Below, one piece after another: positions 1 through 12,580 of a DNA stretch of 64,000 bases. Every line of letters begins with the position of its first letter. Positions within the stretch are counted from its first letter, which is position 1. Position numbers and translations under genes: made by a program. The notes below the pieces were generated by a model, which worked only from the letters and a program-made list of their open reading frames with translations, had not been told where the DNA came from and made no database searches. The DNA is from Nectonema munidae (lineage: Eukaryota; Nematomorpha; Nectonematoida; Nectonematidae): contig JAUIRK010000819.1 of assembly GCA_030549495.1 (NCBI GenBank), forward strand, positions 238,501-302,500, given 5' to 3'.

Positions 1-414
1 TTGTGCATGAGAATAAGGATGCAGCAATAAGACTTAAAATTGTGAAGTAATGACTTTTTTAATAAAAGTGCTTTTGTGCCTAATGTATATTTGCCAATAT
101 GAATTTTATTTTCTCACAGAAGTTCGCCGACCGTTGAGAAATCCTGTATTAGATAATAGGTTCTAGGATAAGAAAGTTCAAACTTATTAAATAAATTTAA
201 AAGTTTTACAATGTTAATAGTCAAAATGTCCATAGGGAAAATGCCCATTATGCAAATTGAAGTGCCACTAGACAAACTCTCGTGTCAAGTTTTACTGCAC
301 ATGGTCATTTGTGATCCGTGAATAAAAGAGGCCAATTAAAATGAATTAAACCAAATAAAATAGAGAAGATGAAAGATTGAAAGAAAAGGAAGTGAAATAA
401 ATTGAGATGGTTAC

Positions 415-575
415 CGAATATCAGAAAGTTGGGACTCTTCAAGGATATCATAGCAAACGCCACTCTACTTTTCTGTCCACCAGAGAGAGAGCCAATGAAA
501 TTGGATGCAAGATCACTCGTTATGCCGAAACGACTGAGAGAACTTCGAAGCACATCTTGTGAGTTCAAGGGATTA
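415..575 (-). CDS. ABCF3: ABCF3 exon 5 (second ABC signature)
   Basis: Starts after TGCTAG with one base that completes the codon begun in exon 4. It encodes a helical segment and LSGGQKSRVAFA, then NFLIF, and ends in phase 1 at G|GTAACC. The next expected residues (DEPTNHLD) are not found in 1-414, so that stretch is intron. Confidence 0.88.
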
Positions 576-3500
576 CTAGCATAAACAAAGAAAGCAATAA
601 ATTCCATGCAATAGCGAATCAGCGCTTCTTTACTCTAGGGTTAGGTGATACTTCGGTGTGCGGCATTTTGGTGCTGCGACACGTGTTATAGTTTCTATTA
701 CGTGTTAACGATTACTAATTATCCTAAAGTTATAAGTTAAAAGATTTTACCAAGTAATTAATTTATTTGACTAAATAAGCAAATTAGCTCACTAAAAATA
801 AGAATATTTTTACAAGTAATAGATTATATTAAAAATAATTTGGAAATTTTGATAAAATTATTTTAATAAAATTGTAAAAATTGGACACTTTATTGTTGAT
901 TTTTGCTAACTAGTTTCGGAGTATAAACTCCTTTTATATATATATAAAAAAAATTTATTTAGAAAAAGGAGTTTATACTCCGAAACTAGTTAGCAAAAAT
1001 CAACAATAAAGTGTTGTTGCGAAGAAGGCATTTTTGAGGTGTATTTTTAGTCGTAAAAGCTGTACACTATCTGCAGTATACATTGAATAACATTTTTAAA
1101 GTACGTATGGGTTTGTTTTTTAATGTTTTGTTTTTGGATGAGCAAACTTACTATATAACTGAACAATTACAAAATAATAGGAGTAACCTCATGTTTTGCG
1201 GCTTGCCTAGCAAAGTTAAAGAAAATTAGGCAAGAAATATCATATCAAAATGGCAATGGAAGATCTAGACAGGGTGCAAAAGCCCATCTGCTATTTTTGA
1301 GTATATCAATGCATAACATTTTTGTTTTATTGCGACGCTCTAGTTCAGTGGTGGTTCATAATTTGCCCATTTGTTAAAAAAAGATGAGAATCACGGGCAG
1401 AAGCATTGTACACTAGGGATACAACTGTTCAACTTTTTTTTTAATTCAACTTCCTGTGCCATTTTTAGATGAACTTTTATATATAAATCACCAAAATAAA
1501 ATTTTTTGGTGATATTTCGAAAAAAGGTCACCCATAACATAGGTTTTATTATCAGCTCACTCAATCGCAAGTATAGTTTTCTCATTTTTGTTTTAATTCA
1601 TCGAAACTGAATATATACGGCCATAAAATGAAATTTTGTTTTTTTTAGATTTTTAATGGGTGACCTTTTTTTAATATTAAACGGAAAAAATCTTATTTTT
1701 GTTGTTTACGCAAAAGTTCATCAAAAAACAGGGTTATGAACTCAAAAATAGTTGTATCCCCTATTGTACACATTCCTGAACGTTTCGCGGTAGTATAAAA
1801 ATTCTATGTTGTTGATGATGAAAATTGTAATGGTTCGGAAGAGTGTGATAATGAACACATTAGTGACGATGTAGTGATGAAAGGAAAAGATAGATGTGTA
1901 CTTTTTGCAAGCAAGTTCTAAAGGAGATAAATTCATGTCGAGTTGATCGATGTGGTGTTGAGTAAAGAAGCCTATATTTAATTTTTGGCTGACATTCCTT
2001 CTTCCAGCAACCGGTTCTAAGTCTCCTAGAAGTAAGCGGATAAGCGTTGTTTTTCCTGAACCATTTTCACCAACAATGCATACGCGAGACGAAAAATCTG
2101 CAGAAATATTCACCTAAATAGCAGAAAGACGTGTGAAGAGATGAAAAAAATTGGAAAAAAAGTAAGAACATTTTGGAAAATATAGTTTTCTGGTTCAGTA
2201 GGGTAGGAAAAATCAGCTTCATCGAGTTGCAAAATTGGTGGAGAAAGGTTGGTGTCACAGTCTTCACAAAATTTGAAGCCAACACACTTTTCTTCTATTA
2301 CCGGCTCAAGCTTAGGAAGTTTTTCAAGAATCTTAATCTTCATCTGGGCTTGAGAGGCTCGTTTGGCGTTATATCTGAACTTATCTATGAACTCTTTGAG
2401 GTGAGCACGATAAGCCATTTGTGCTTCATACTCTCTAGAAGGGAAGATAGAGGAAAATGAAAAATTTGAAAGTGAAGAGAAAAAACCTTTGTTGATTGAG
2501 TAGTCTATCTTTGGAATTTTTGACAAAATTAGAGTAATTCCCTCTACAAGTATCTAATTTGAGGGAGTGATAGTGAATAATGTCAGTTGAAACATCATCT
2601 AAGAATTGTCGATCATGAGAAACTACGAGAAGAATTTTATCGGACCAGTTCTTGATCAAATGATTTTTCAACCAAATAATCGCTTTTATATCAAGCATGT
2701 TCGTTGGCTCATCCAACAACAAAAAATCTGGCTTTCCGAACAACGCATAGGCCAGAGAAATTCTCATTCGCCAGCCCCCAGAAAATTCTTTACTTGGGCG
2801 AATCAGGTCATCAGAAGAAAATCCTAAACCATAAAGGATATGCGACGCCCTGGATGGTGCTTTATCTGCTTCGATTTCAGAAAGTTTGGAATAAATCTCA
2901 GTTAGTTCATGCTCCATCCCTTTTGAATCAGCCAGGGCAGGCGATTCTCCAGACTCTTTGTCGATACCCTTCAACTGTTTCAGAATAAGACCTTCTCTTT
3001 GCAACAATTGTAGCCGAACTATGTCAGCTGCCAAAACACAGTCAATGACCATAGTGTCGTCTCCAAGGACTTCCTGCTCCACACAGATCATGCGAATACT
3101 CTTAGGAATCTTCAACTCTCCTTTGGAAATCATGGAGAGGAGAGTGGACTTGCCAACACCATTTCGACCCACCAGCCCATATCTTCTACCTCTGGATAGG
3201 TTGAGATCTGCGTTAGCAAGCAGTGTTCTTCCGCCAAAACCAATATCAATGCCTTCTATTATGACTGTGCTGCATTTGGCGTCCAGGACTTCGCTGGAGT
3301 TTGTAGCAGCGCCCTTACCCAACCTTTGATTCGCGGTGGGCAGCACAGGAACAAACACTCTCGAGAGAATCTTTTCATTTTCCAGATTCTTCCTTTCTCG
3401 TTTCGCAGCCAGCTTCGCTTCAACCTTCTTCAACTTTTCGAGATCTACATTGGATTTTTGGAATTTAAGTCTGTCGCTCTCATCAAAGCGTTGCTTGTCA

Positions 3501-6500
3501 CTCTGCTGTTGCTGTTGCTGCTGCTCAATCAAGGAACTGATTTGAATGGGAGAAGACAAAAGTTGAAACTGTTCGTTTTCATTCTTTAAAGAATTTTGAC
3601 GCTTGTGCATGACAACACCGGACAATTCTTCGCATAGCTCAGATATTCTTTGTTCTACAAAATAAATATAATGTTAACCATTGGCGAATCTGAGCATGCG
3701 AATCTATGAAAATTCAAAATAATAGTAAACAGCTGATCTGAAATTTATTTGCTAGATGAAAATTGAAGCAATCTTCTCCATCAAGTTTTAAAATGAGGTA
3801 AAAAGATATAGTACAGTGTTCCTCAAAAACGGTAGCGATACAAGTATAGGTTTTGATATTAAATCTATGGGTGGTGATATGAAACGAATTTCCTTTAGAT
3901 TTAAAATAGCATTAATTTTAAAACATTATCGGTCTCTCTCTGTTTTTCTTTAACAAGTTTAGTAGCAAGCTTAATATTATGATCAAAGTATTGATTTTTT
4001 TCTATAATCGAATTACAATTCTATAAATAAAGATTTCAAACTAATATTATACATTGTAAGCTCATGAATAAAAAAATGATTCTCAACATGTCAATCACTA
4101 AATTTGTAAATCAGTGCAAATAAAGTTTTGCCCCTGAAACTCCATTCAAATATATAAATATATACATTTTATTATAATCTTGGCCACATTAAAATCTCGA
4201 CCCACAAAATACGATTGTCTGGTTAAAAAAATATCAAAATCAATTCAAAAAAAGAGGGTGTTTAAAATTTGAAAATCAAAGCTTGAAAAACGTATTCATT
4301 TACTGAAATTTCTGCCAATGTTTTTTTTTCAATAAGATGATGAGAAATAAAAAGAAATCTTAAAATTATACCATGGGGCATACTAAAAATGAAGTAGGCG
4401 GTGGATGGACTAGTGACAACAAAAAAGCGTTTGAAATTATTAAGCAAAGTGTGATGCACTCTTAGGTTCTTTAGCCCTTTCCAGGACAGTGTGAGGCAAG
4501 AGTCTCAAGAAATGAAAATCGCCTGCGCTATATATAAAATTACCTTGAAAAATAAAGAAGACGATTAATACTCAGAGTACTAGTCCTCAAAGGATTACTT
4601 TGATGAACAGTCTGTATATATTTTCTATTAAAAAACTATTGGTATGTCAAATATAAATATTGTAATATAACAATGCGAATAATAAAACAAATTGAAGCTT
4701 ATCAAATCACATGTATCAAATAGAAGAAAACATGATGTAAGAAGATTTGAGAAGATTATAGAAGCTTTGAGGACCAGAATTTTGAAGATTATTCGTCTGT
4801 TTTCTTTTTCAATGGAATTTATATATTGAAAGCAGATTTTCATTTTTTTAAAGAATGATTAAATAAAATAGGAAAGGAAATTCAGACGGACTTTTACCTT
4901 CAAGGACATTCAAATAGCCTGCTTTTTTCGGTCGTAAATGGATTAAAAATGCAGACCCTCCAGCGGCGAATATTAAAAAAGTAGGAAAAAATTAGGATTT
5001 GTAACAATAAGGATATTCCTATAAAAGAATAAGTAAAAACTAGGAACTAATAAAGTTCAATGTATAGATAAAATTTCAAAGAAAAAAACACTTTTATTGC
5101 TTTATGTAAGAATTAATCATTCGAATTCTCTTTTTATCAATATCATTTCTTTCATCAATACATCTTTTAAATGATTCTGTTATTTTTTCAAGATTTGTCT
5201 TTGCCACATTCAATAATCCTTGACTTATATTCATTTGAGTAAAATTTTTTGATTTTATAGCTTTAACTAATCTAGAATTTGCTTCGTTAAAAACTTGATT
5301 TGCCTTCTCCATTTCTGTTTTCAATTCCACTTCGTTCTTTCTTACTTGCTTTTCTTTTTCATCGATGTTACGTTTAAACTCCCGGTCTTTTTCTTTTTTT
5401 TCTTTATCTTCTTGTTCTAATTGTTCTTCCCATTTCTTTTTATTCTCTAAAAGAAGCTTCTCTTTTTGTTCTGCCTGTATTCTTACTTCGTATTTTAAAT
5501 GAGCTTTTCTGATTGCAGAAATAAAGTTCTTTGTAATAGGAATGTCTATTATATTTTTGTACATACTAATAGCATCTTTCGCAAGTCTTAGCCCATTAAC
5601 CGATGAAATTGAAAACAAAGATCTCTCTGAAGTTAACATCTTTTTATTAACAGAAAAACCCATTTCTACGTCGGCGTTACCATGCGAAATGCACAGACAT
5701 GTCATAACTAATTTCTTCAAGTTGAGATATTTAATATCCCCGAAAAGATTGGTACGAAGAAACACTTTATTCCAAAAAGGATCAATTCTTAAAAATTCTT
5801 TATTTGAGCTGTATATCTCATTGTCATTAATTGGTTCAGCCCTGTATAACTTCCATTCATCTGTAATTTTTGCAATAGAACAGTCTTCAACGTGAGGTAA
5901 AGCTGAACATAATTCTCTGATAAGAACTAGAGACTTGACTGAATTTCTTACTTTAGGATGTAAAAATCTTACACATCTAATAAATGTGTCATTAAGAGGC
6001 AACTTGGTTTGAAGATAAAAACTGACAGATTGATAAAACCTTCTTATGTCATTCAGTATTACGTGTTTTTTAGTTTCATCAAGTAATTCTAATGCCTTTG
6101 TAGTGTTTGTGCCTATTTCCATCATTTTAAGAAAAAATAGGTTTTCAATATGAAAAATATCGATAATTTGAAGCTTGTGTCCAGATTTGTTTTGAATTAA
6201 GTCAAGTTTGACAAATCTATTGAGAAAAGTTAGCAACAAAAAAGTGACTCTTCATAAAGTAATTGAATCATAGGTTCTTTTTTTTTGAAATTTTGTTAGA
6301 AAAGGCTGAAACAAAACACCAACACAAATGACAAACTGAACCTCCGCAAGAGACTCTTTGCTTAAAAGAAAATCACATATTCTCTTGTATCGATTGTTCT
6401 TTTCAGGCTGAACCAAAGTATGATCTCCTTTACTTTTTTTAGGTAAGTCTGTTAAAAAATATTTACAAAGTGAAGACCAGTGTTTCAAAATACGTTGTAA

Positions 6501-6919
6501 TGCGGGTACTATTGAATTTTTTTAGAAAAGTTAAGAAATAATGAAAAAAGAAAATAATAAAAAATATATAACAAAAAACTAGGAAAACTAGGAAACTTTT
6601 GAAAAAACTAGGGAAAACTAGGAAGGTCGGAAAAAACTAGGAATTGCTGGAAGGCCTGAAAATGGCATTTACTGTTCGCATATCGATGTTTGGTAGAGTA
6701 AGAAGTAGCAGAAAAAAGTTGATCGTTATTTATTACCTTACCATTACAGTCATTAGCACTGGTCAGAAATGGATGTAAGGAAGCGAATATGTCTGATTGA
6801 GTAGAAAATTCATTACAATCCGTATCTGAAATATAGCCCACAAGGTAACTCAGCAAGTCTTCATCCATGTCAGGAAAGTGCTTCAAAATTCTGCTTTTGA
6901 CTTGTTTACATATCATCAT
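415..6919 (-). CDS. ABCF3: ABC-F ATPase, ABCF3/GCN20-like (3' part outside window)
   Basis: Cytosolic twin-ATPase protein of the ABC-F class. The yeast member GCN20 acts with GCN1 on ribosomes in amino-acid starvation signalling; ABC-F proteins have no membrane domain. Coding exons read on the minus strand as 6919-6742, 3654-2487, 2434-2170, 2113-1902 and 575-415, joined by GT...AG introns with matching phases. Visible in order: an N-terminal helical domain, a run of seven glutamines, Walker A GRNGVGKST, signature FSGGWRMR, Walker B LLLDEPTNMLD, the charged linker with LLNQQR/EYEAQ, a second Walker A GENGSGKTT, and a second signature LSGGQKSRVAFA. The last exon stops just before the second Walker B (DEPTN expected next), so the gene runs off the left edge. 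Two introns are 52 and 56 bp; the first is 3.1 kb and carries a hAT transposase, the fourth 1.3 kb with a MITE. Family assignment is confident; the start is less so. Confidence 0.93.
885..1014. repeat. Perfect 51-bp inverted repeat (hairpin)
   Basis: Arms 885-935 and 964-1014 are exact reverse complements, separated by a 28-bp A/T spacer. The hairpin lies in ABCF3 intron 4. No target duplication or known terminal motif is visible; it could be a small foldback MITE or a source of double-stranded RNA. Confidence 0.85.
1414..1763. mobile_element. hAT MITE, 350 bp, with 8-bp target duplication
   Basis: Ends TAGGGATACAACTGTT and, in reverse, TAGGGGATACAACTATT form a terminal inverted repeat. Perfect 8-bp duplications TTGTACAC lie at 1406-1413 and 1764-1771. 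A second internal inverted pair (AAAAAAGGTCACCCAT) makes the element largely foldable. No coding capacity; sits in ABCF3 intron 4. Confidence 0.82.
1902..2113 (-). CDS. ABCF3: ABCF3 exon 4 (second Walker A)
   Basis: Starts at GTG AAT ATT after CTATTTAG. It encodes NISADFSSRVCIVGENGSGKTT, i.e. the second P-loop, and the Q-loop region FFTQHHIDQLD. It ends in phase 2 at AAAAA|GTACAC. Confidence 0.88.
2170..2434 (-). CDS. ABCF3: ABCF3 exon 3 (inter-domain linker)
   Basis: Starts after TTCTAG and completes the arginine of NQQR, then EYEAQ. It encodes the helical linker (FIDKFRYNAKRASQAQ, LEKLPKLEPV) and the first strands of the second ATPase domain (SPPILQLDEADFSY). Flanked by introns of 52 and 56 bp. 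Confidence 0.9.
2487..3654 (-). CDS. ABCF3: ABCF3 exon 2 (first ATPase domain)
   Basis: The largest exon. It carries the glutamine run, a lysine/glutamate-rich coiled segment and the whole first nucleotide-binding domain (Walker A GRNGVGKST, Q-loop region VEQEVLGDD, signature FSGGWRMR, Walker B LLLDEPTNMLD, switch histidine in VVSHDRQFL). It ends in phase 2 at AG|GTTTTT. Confidence 0.93.
3655..5093. other. Intron DNA without recognisable features
   Basis: AT-rich part of ABCF3 intron 1. No exon, repeat end or transposase trace was recognised between exon 2 and the hAT transposase copy. Confidence 0.6.
5094..6490 (-). pseudogene. hAT transposase, C-terminal part with coiled-coil tail
   Basis: A 381-codon open stretch (6239-5094) follows a separate frame at 6488-6252 that carries its N-terminal continuation (LKHWSSLCKYFL, FQPFLTKFQKK), so there is at least one frameshift near 6245. 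The hAT dimerisation signature appears as SHGNADVEMGFSVNK (about residues 180-195 of the long frame). It is followed by about 130 residues of Lys/Glu-rich coiled coil (residues about 250-345). The N-terminal zinc finger and first catalytic region are missing. It sits wholly inside ABCF3 intron 1 in the same orientation as the gene. Terminal repeats were not found. Confidence 0.72.
6742..6919 (-). CDS. ABCF3: ABCF3 exon 1 (N-terminal domain)
   Basis: Begins ATG ATG ATA TGT and encodes a short helical segment with ILKHFPDMDEDLLSYLVGYI, matching the N-terminus of animal ABCF3 (…ILRSEFPEIDGQVFDYV). The donor at 6742/6741 is G|GTAAGG in phase 1 and joins the acceptor TTGTAG|AA at 3655/3654 to give NDCN-E-QRISELCEEL, which restores the expected ABCF3 order. 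The intron is 3.1 kb. An in-frame TAG lies two codons upstream inside TTTTAG, which could itself be a splice acceptor, so the first ATG is the best start seen, not a proven one. Confidence 0.8.
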
Positions 6920-9900
6920 CGCCTAAAATTTAATATTAGTAGCGGTCAGTAAACACCATGTATCCCTTGGTAGAGTAGAAGAGTTATAAAGCCATCGTTC
7001 CTAGACAGAGTGAGAGTTACGCAAATTAAACTCACTCTAGACAATTGCACTGCGCCTTCTTAGGGGCTCGCACAAGTATGAGAATTATATTTTAGTGTTT
7101 GGTTCCGGCTCCTTCAACTTTTTTTTATTAATTTATAAAAAAAATGATTGTAACTATGCTTCAAATATATATAATATATGTAGAAATAATATATTCATAT
7201 TTCATATAATATAACTACAACAACGTAATTGTTTTACCATAGGCTTAAATTTGATAGGAACTACCCAAATTTTGATTTTCTTATACTTTTATATTGAGCA
7301 ATAGAAAATGAAAAGGAGAAAAATTTCATGCATTTAAATATTTATTGGCATAAAAAATTGGACATTGTAAAAAATTAAGATTTTAAATTTTACAAGATGA
7401 TGCATATTTGCTAAAAGAGACTGTTTTATTCAAAAAGTTTTCAATTATAAATTAGCATCTAAAATTAATAATCCATTTTTATAGGAAAGTTATATGCCCT
7501 AATTTACAAAATTACTTATATGCATTTTTAAAACAAAACCTTTCCATTCCTAGGACTAAAAAACGAAAAATAAAGCAAAGCTTTCTACCTAAAGTTCATT
7601 AATATTAAAAAAAAATTCAAAATTTATATAAATGTGTACCCTTAAAAATGGACAATTTTTTTGTTCAATCGCGACTTTTAAGTTTCATACGTAGTAGATG
7701 GCGCAGTGTGATCTATTTTTAAAGTTTACACTACCTATTATTGAATCAACTTTTTACAGATTTCAAAGTAAATTAAATTTTATAAAGAGAAAAGTGGTTA
7801 CTAGGATATTAATTTTAAAAAATGGACCGTTTTGGCTACACTTCATATAAGTATCAAAAAATTTCTTGGAGCAAGACAGGAGCAATATTTTTAATGTTTC
7901 CAGCTCCCGATCTGGCTGATGCAAATTCCTTGGCTCTGCCGGGTTCGGCTACATAACACTGCTTATATGTATTCATTTTTATACTGTTGATAGGAATTTG
8001 TGATATAGATAAAATAAGTTGTATTTTGTAGATTAAGTTTAAAACTTTTAAAAGTGATAAGATTTTAAAAAGTTGGATTACGTTGAAATAAAAGAAAAAC
8101 TGAACTTAATAGTGTACAGACATCATTTCAATTGGACAAATTGAATTTTTATAAAAAATTTTACATAATTTTTTTATTTAAATTCTAGTTTTTTTTACTT
8201 TGGTCTTTAAAATTGATATTTATTTTATTTTAAAATTTTATTATAGTGATTAAATCTAACAACATTCCCAAATAAAAAATTATAAAATGGAACTCAGCTA
8301 ATATAGATTATTTCCACAAATAATTAGAAGCAGGACATTCTTCAATGTTAGGACAAACGAAGAAGCTTGGTCCCTCAAAATCCCATTTGGATTCTCAAAA
8401 AATACCTAAAAAAAAGTCTACCTGAAAATTAAAAAAATATTATATATAAGTATATACAATAAACATAAATTTATTTTCATAGTAGTATTTATAAAAATTT
8501 ATCAAATTCCCGACTGAATATTTTTACTCGCTTTAAATAAAATATTAATTATTTTTACGAAATTTTTGCGAATATCACTAAATAATTGATCTCACATTTG
8601 ATGGTGTTATGATAGTTAATTAAACCTGTAAAAATCAATGAAATCTGTCAAACAATCTCAAAATTTTAAAATTTAAAATATATTTTAATTAAATTTTTTT
8701 TCTTAATAATAACTTAATTTAAAATCAGCTTTTAGTAATATTAATTTACCAAAAATATTTCACCTCTCTGTAAATTTTTTACATGTAACTTAATGCCAAA
8801 CATTTTTTCTCAATATTTTGAAATAAACCTATCCATACTCACGAACATGCTCAATTTCATTCCCAAAATATTTTCATCACTATAGATTTAAATTGCTTTT
8901 ACTCTTTACCTCTGGTTAATATTTGGTAACAATTTTCGTCCAAATCGACCTTTCTCTATTATATAATCATGGTATTTTTGTCAATCTATATAACCACCAT
9001 AAAATAATTATTATACACAGGAAATGATTACTAGATTTGAATGTGGCAAATAGTTATATATGTGGTTATTTCGACGTTCAATTAACTTTTATTTATTATT
9101 TATTTAGTTCGATAAAATAATTTTCTCTCCTGATATAATAATGATTCCATCCATGTCATCAATAGAGATGGCGCTAAATTTCTACTTGACAAACGGAGAT
9201 CATGCTGTCTAAAAGCTCACAAAATTAAAATTTATAAAATAATTTGGAATTTTTCAAAAATATTCTTTATAGATCCGTTTTATATTATAATATATAATGA
9301 TAAATAATAAAATACAGCCATAAAAGTGTTCTACTCTAACTAAACCAATCATATTTCGCCCTCCTTAGTTTAATTATTTATCATTAATTTATCTTCTCGC
9401 GTACTAAATAAAAACTTTGAAATATATATCTTAATAAGATTCCATTATTTGCTTACAAATTCGTTATCAACACTAAAAGGGATAAATATGCATGATAAAA
9501 AATAAGTTTAAATAAGAGGAAGGGGTTTCTGTCGAGCTAGAAAAAGAGAAAATTAATATAAGAATGGAAAATTAATTAAAATAAAGAAAGCTTTCTTCCT
9601 CATTAAATTGTTTTTATATGTAACTTATTTATACCAAATATATTTAATTTCACTCTTTCGATTCTAAGATCTTCTGTCACCAATAATTTGTTTGTATTCG
9701 TATATCTATTGAACCCCAAACAAAATTTCTTATCTTTTTTTAAGACATAAATATTTAACAAAACTGTGTGTTAAGGCAGGCCTTTGGAATTTTTCCCAAC
9801 TATAAATATGCAATGTCTTTCTTTTTAAAATCTTTATTTAATTCTTTTTTTTTATATGTTTAATGGTGTATTCCAATTTTATTTTATCAATTAATAAATC

Positions 9901-10834
9901 TTCTTCTTCTTCTTAAGGGGACTTATAATCTTAAGCCCAGATCATAATTTCAGTGACTTCTCTCACTTACATTCTCTGACTGCTATGTTTGCAGATTATA
10001 ATAAAAATATTTTTTATTTAAAACATGAAAATTCATCTTATATCAGCTCTAGTTTTATCCCGAATTTTTTTTTGAAAACAACTAGAAATAGTGCCAATAT
10101 TTTCTATCTTTTAGACTTGGAATTATTGTAAGTAGGTAAAAATAATTAGCATGTATTATAATTTTATCAAATATTGTATAAAATGCTATTTCTAGAGTAA
10201 ATAATATAAATAACCTATATAACTACTTAACTGCCCAATTTTTTGCAATTATAAGGAAGAGCTCAATTTTTAACCCCCTTATAGTGTCTTTCATTTTCTT
10301 AAAATATAATATATAAATAACATATTTGTTGATACTTAGGATCTTTAATTATTATAAATTTTCACCTAAAGCATCTAATTTTTAAATGTTCAATAAATAG
10401 TCCATAAATTGTAAAAAAATGTCAAACAGGGAATAATAACTTTTTAAAATTTTATAATTTATTTAACAATATTTGAAATATACTATAACTTCTTTTAAGC
10501 TAACTAAAATATATGACTCCTTTATTTTATATCCTATCATTCGAATACAAAGTCAGTAATCAATAAAATATATTGTTTTTCTAATTATTATTTTTAAAAA
10601 ATATGAAAATAGATTGAGGTATTAAAAAGTTAGCTGTTTTCAGTAAAAAAACTTTAATAATGACAGAAGCTTTCCTTGTTTTTTTATCATAACACGAGAA
10701 TACATAACATTTCGTAAATATTAATAGAAATTAAACTCAAATAAATTGCCTCTTCGTTAAAAAAACGCATTAAAATGGGACAACAATTGCAACCGCATCA
10801 CAACTGCTTTTTGATTTTATAGAATAAGGAAGAG
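6920..10834. other. Gene-poor AT-rich DNA
   Basis: About 3.9 kb of very AT-rich sequence with frequent stops on both strands. Apart from a short (TTC)n run near 9898-9914 that resembles the GAA-type tail of the RTE-derived element at 13.7 kb, nothing was recognised. Confidence 0.5.
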
Positions 10835-10944
10835 AAAGATACTGGGTTCGATCCCCAATCAAGCCTTTTTTGCTCATAGTTCGATATTAGCGGTGCAAAT
10901 GCGCCTTGTCGATGAAAAACTTAAAAGAACCCCTTTACCTTTAC
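10835..10944 (+). repeat. tRNA-derived SINE, 5'-truncated copy
   Basis: Begins at a B-box-like GGTTCGATCCCC. It shares with the copies at 20.3 kb and 41.9 kb the block TCATAGTTCGATA, then GCGGTGCAAATGCGCC, TCGATGAAAA and a CTTTACCTTTAC tail. The A-box half is missing. Confidence 0.65.
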
Positions 10945-11867
10945 AGAAATTTTGTGTATGAATGAATTTTACAAATACATTTTTCTAATTTTTAATAAAT
11001 TATATTATTTATCAGTTATTTCTATGGAATTTTGTTTCTATCTTCGAATGGCCTTTACACTTACTTAAGAATTTTCCTATCTTAATAATACAGCCAACCC
11101 CCTTTTATTCATTCGAGATTTTTTGCAGAGATATAGCTAGTTGCGAAAAATTTACTAATTCCTCAAATTTACATTTTTTCTTTTTTACAACCTAAAAAAC
11201 AGCAATCGCAACTTGCTATCACTATATTTTTACACCCTGCAAAAAGACTATTGATTCAATTCTTCAAGATGTAGATCTGAGAAAGTTTTGGTTATCTTTG
11301 TTATTTTTATTTAGTAAACTTTATTTGCATAAATAAAATTTGTGTAATTACTTCATTTTATTATCTTAGCAACAAATGCTTTTCTATTTTGTGTTAAGAG
11401 CATAATTTTTATTCCATTTCTTTACAATTATTAGCAACTTTCTAAGTAATTTTTTAAAACTTAAGTTATATAAAACAGAAGAACTTAACATTTTCGTATA
11501 GACAAGTTTGTGAATATAATATCTAAATAAAGTTGTAAAATGTGTTAAAAGATGCTAAAATGTTCAAATTAATAGTCTAAAACTTATTGAATTTCTACAT
11601 ACAATTGAAATAATTAGCTAAAAGTTACTTTCAGAAGGGTTAAAGGTTAAGAGGGCGGGGGAGGGGGTTGGCTAGTATAAATTTATCTTTTTGTTTGTTT
11701 TATAGTATCCAAAGGTTTAAATGGGCATTTAAATATATTCATATCACATTATACTTAACAAAATTTTTTATTCAGTGGGACAGTAAACTACACAGATTTC
11801 TTTAGTATGATGAAAATTAGAACACAATTAAGAATTATTTAATTGCATTATTTTGAATAGAAATTGG
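10945..11867. other. Gene-poor AT-rich DNA with one G-rich tract
   Basis: No gene recognised. A purine tract GGGCGGGGGAGGGGG at about 11653-11667 stands out from the AT background and resembles the G-rich heads of the satellite-bearing repeats, but no array follows it. Confidence 0.45.
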
Positions 11868-12580
11868 ACTCCAAATGCTGCTAACGCCGAGGCTCGGAAT
11901 AAAGATAAGCTCTTATTCTCCTGGAAATACCTCAAAAGGCAAGTGTCTCAAAAAGCCTCTGGCAGTAAATCTCCAGATCTGCCTTTTCGTGGCCAAGTTG
12001 TTTCAAACTAAATGGGAGTAGGGGCTTTAACATATAGCTTGGGGTAGAACAAACTTGTTAGTCTTAGCGGATAATTGTTCTAGGAGAAAATAACTCTAAT
12101 TACATATTGCCACTTACAAAGTTTAAGCTCAAAGAAGAGCATAGGCTAAGGGTTCCCAATCCTGAAAACAAAATGGTTGGCGTCAGAAGTGCATTCGGCC
12201 ATAAAACAGCTCTATTTACTTAATGCAATGATCCGAACAAACAAAGGGTATGGTACAGCCTAAAGTACTCCGTAGGCTTATCCAACTGCCTACGTCAAAA
12301 AGAATGTTGCAAAAACTTGCAAGAGAAGGGAGAAAGACTGGAGATTTGCTACGTGGAATGTCGGATCGATAACGGGTAAGGGTCTAGAGTTGATAGAAGA
12401 AATGAAGAAAAGAAACATTGAAGTGATGTGTGTACAAGAAACCAGATGGGGAGGCAATGCTGCTAAGGAAATAGGTGAAGGGTTTAAAAATTTTTACAGT
12501 GGAAAATCAAACAAAAAGAATTGAGTAGGAATCATAATCTAATCTAAATGGAAAAATAAAATAATGGAAGTGAAAAGAGA
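11868..12580 (+). mobile_element. RTE-type LINE, 5' end and start of endonuclease
   Basis: A 5' untranslated part (from CCAAATGCTGC) shares its sequence with the element at 13729-14176, including the block GTTGGCGTCAG...CATTCGGCCATAAAA known from RTE elements. It is followed by an endonuclease start: RFATWNVGSITGKG, VMCVQETRWGG, EIGEGFKNFYSGKSNK. The reading frame has an internal stop after SNKKN. The copy breaks off at a 12-base G run where a satellite array begins; no reverse transcriptase follows. Confidence 0.75.

Noticed and set aside
402-584. 60-codon open frame on the plus strand over ABCF3 exon 5
   Set aside because: It is the opposite-strand shadow of the exon carrying LSGGQKSRVAFA.
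2958-3589. Several plus-strand open frames of 87-123 codons
   Set aside because: They mirror ABCF3 exon 2; none has independent motifs.
9150-9225. Short plus-strand frame starting ATG ATT CCA TCC
   Set aside because: Only 23 codons, with no matching splice sites or neighbours; expected by chance.
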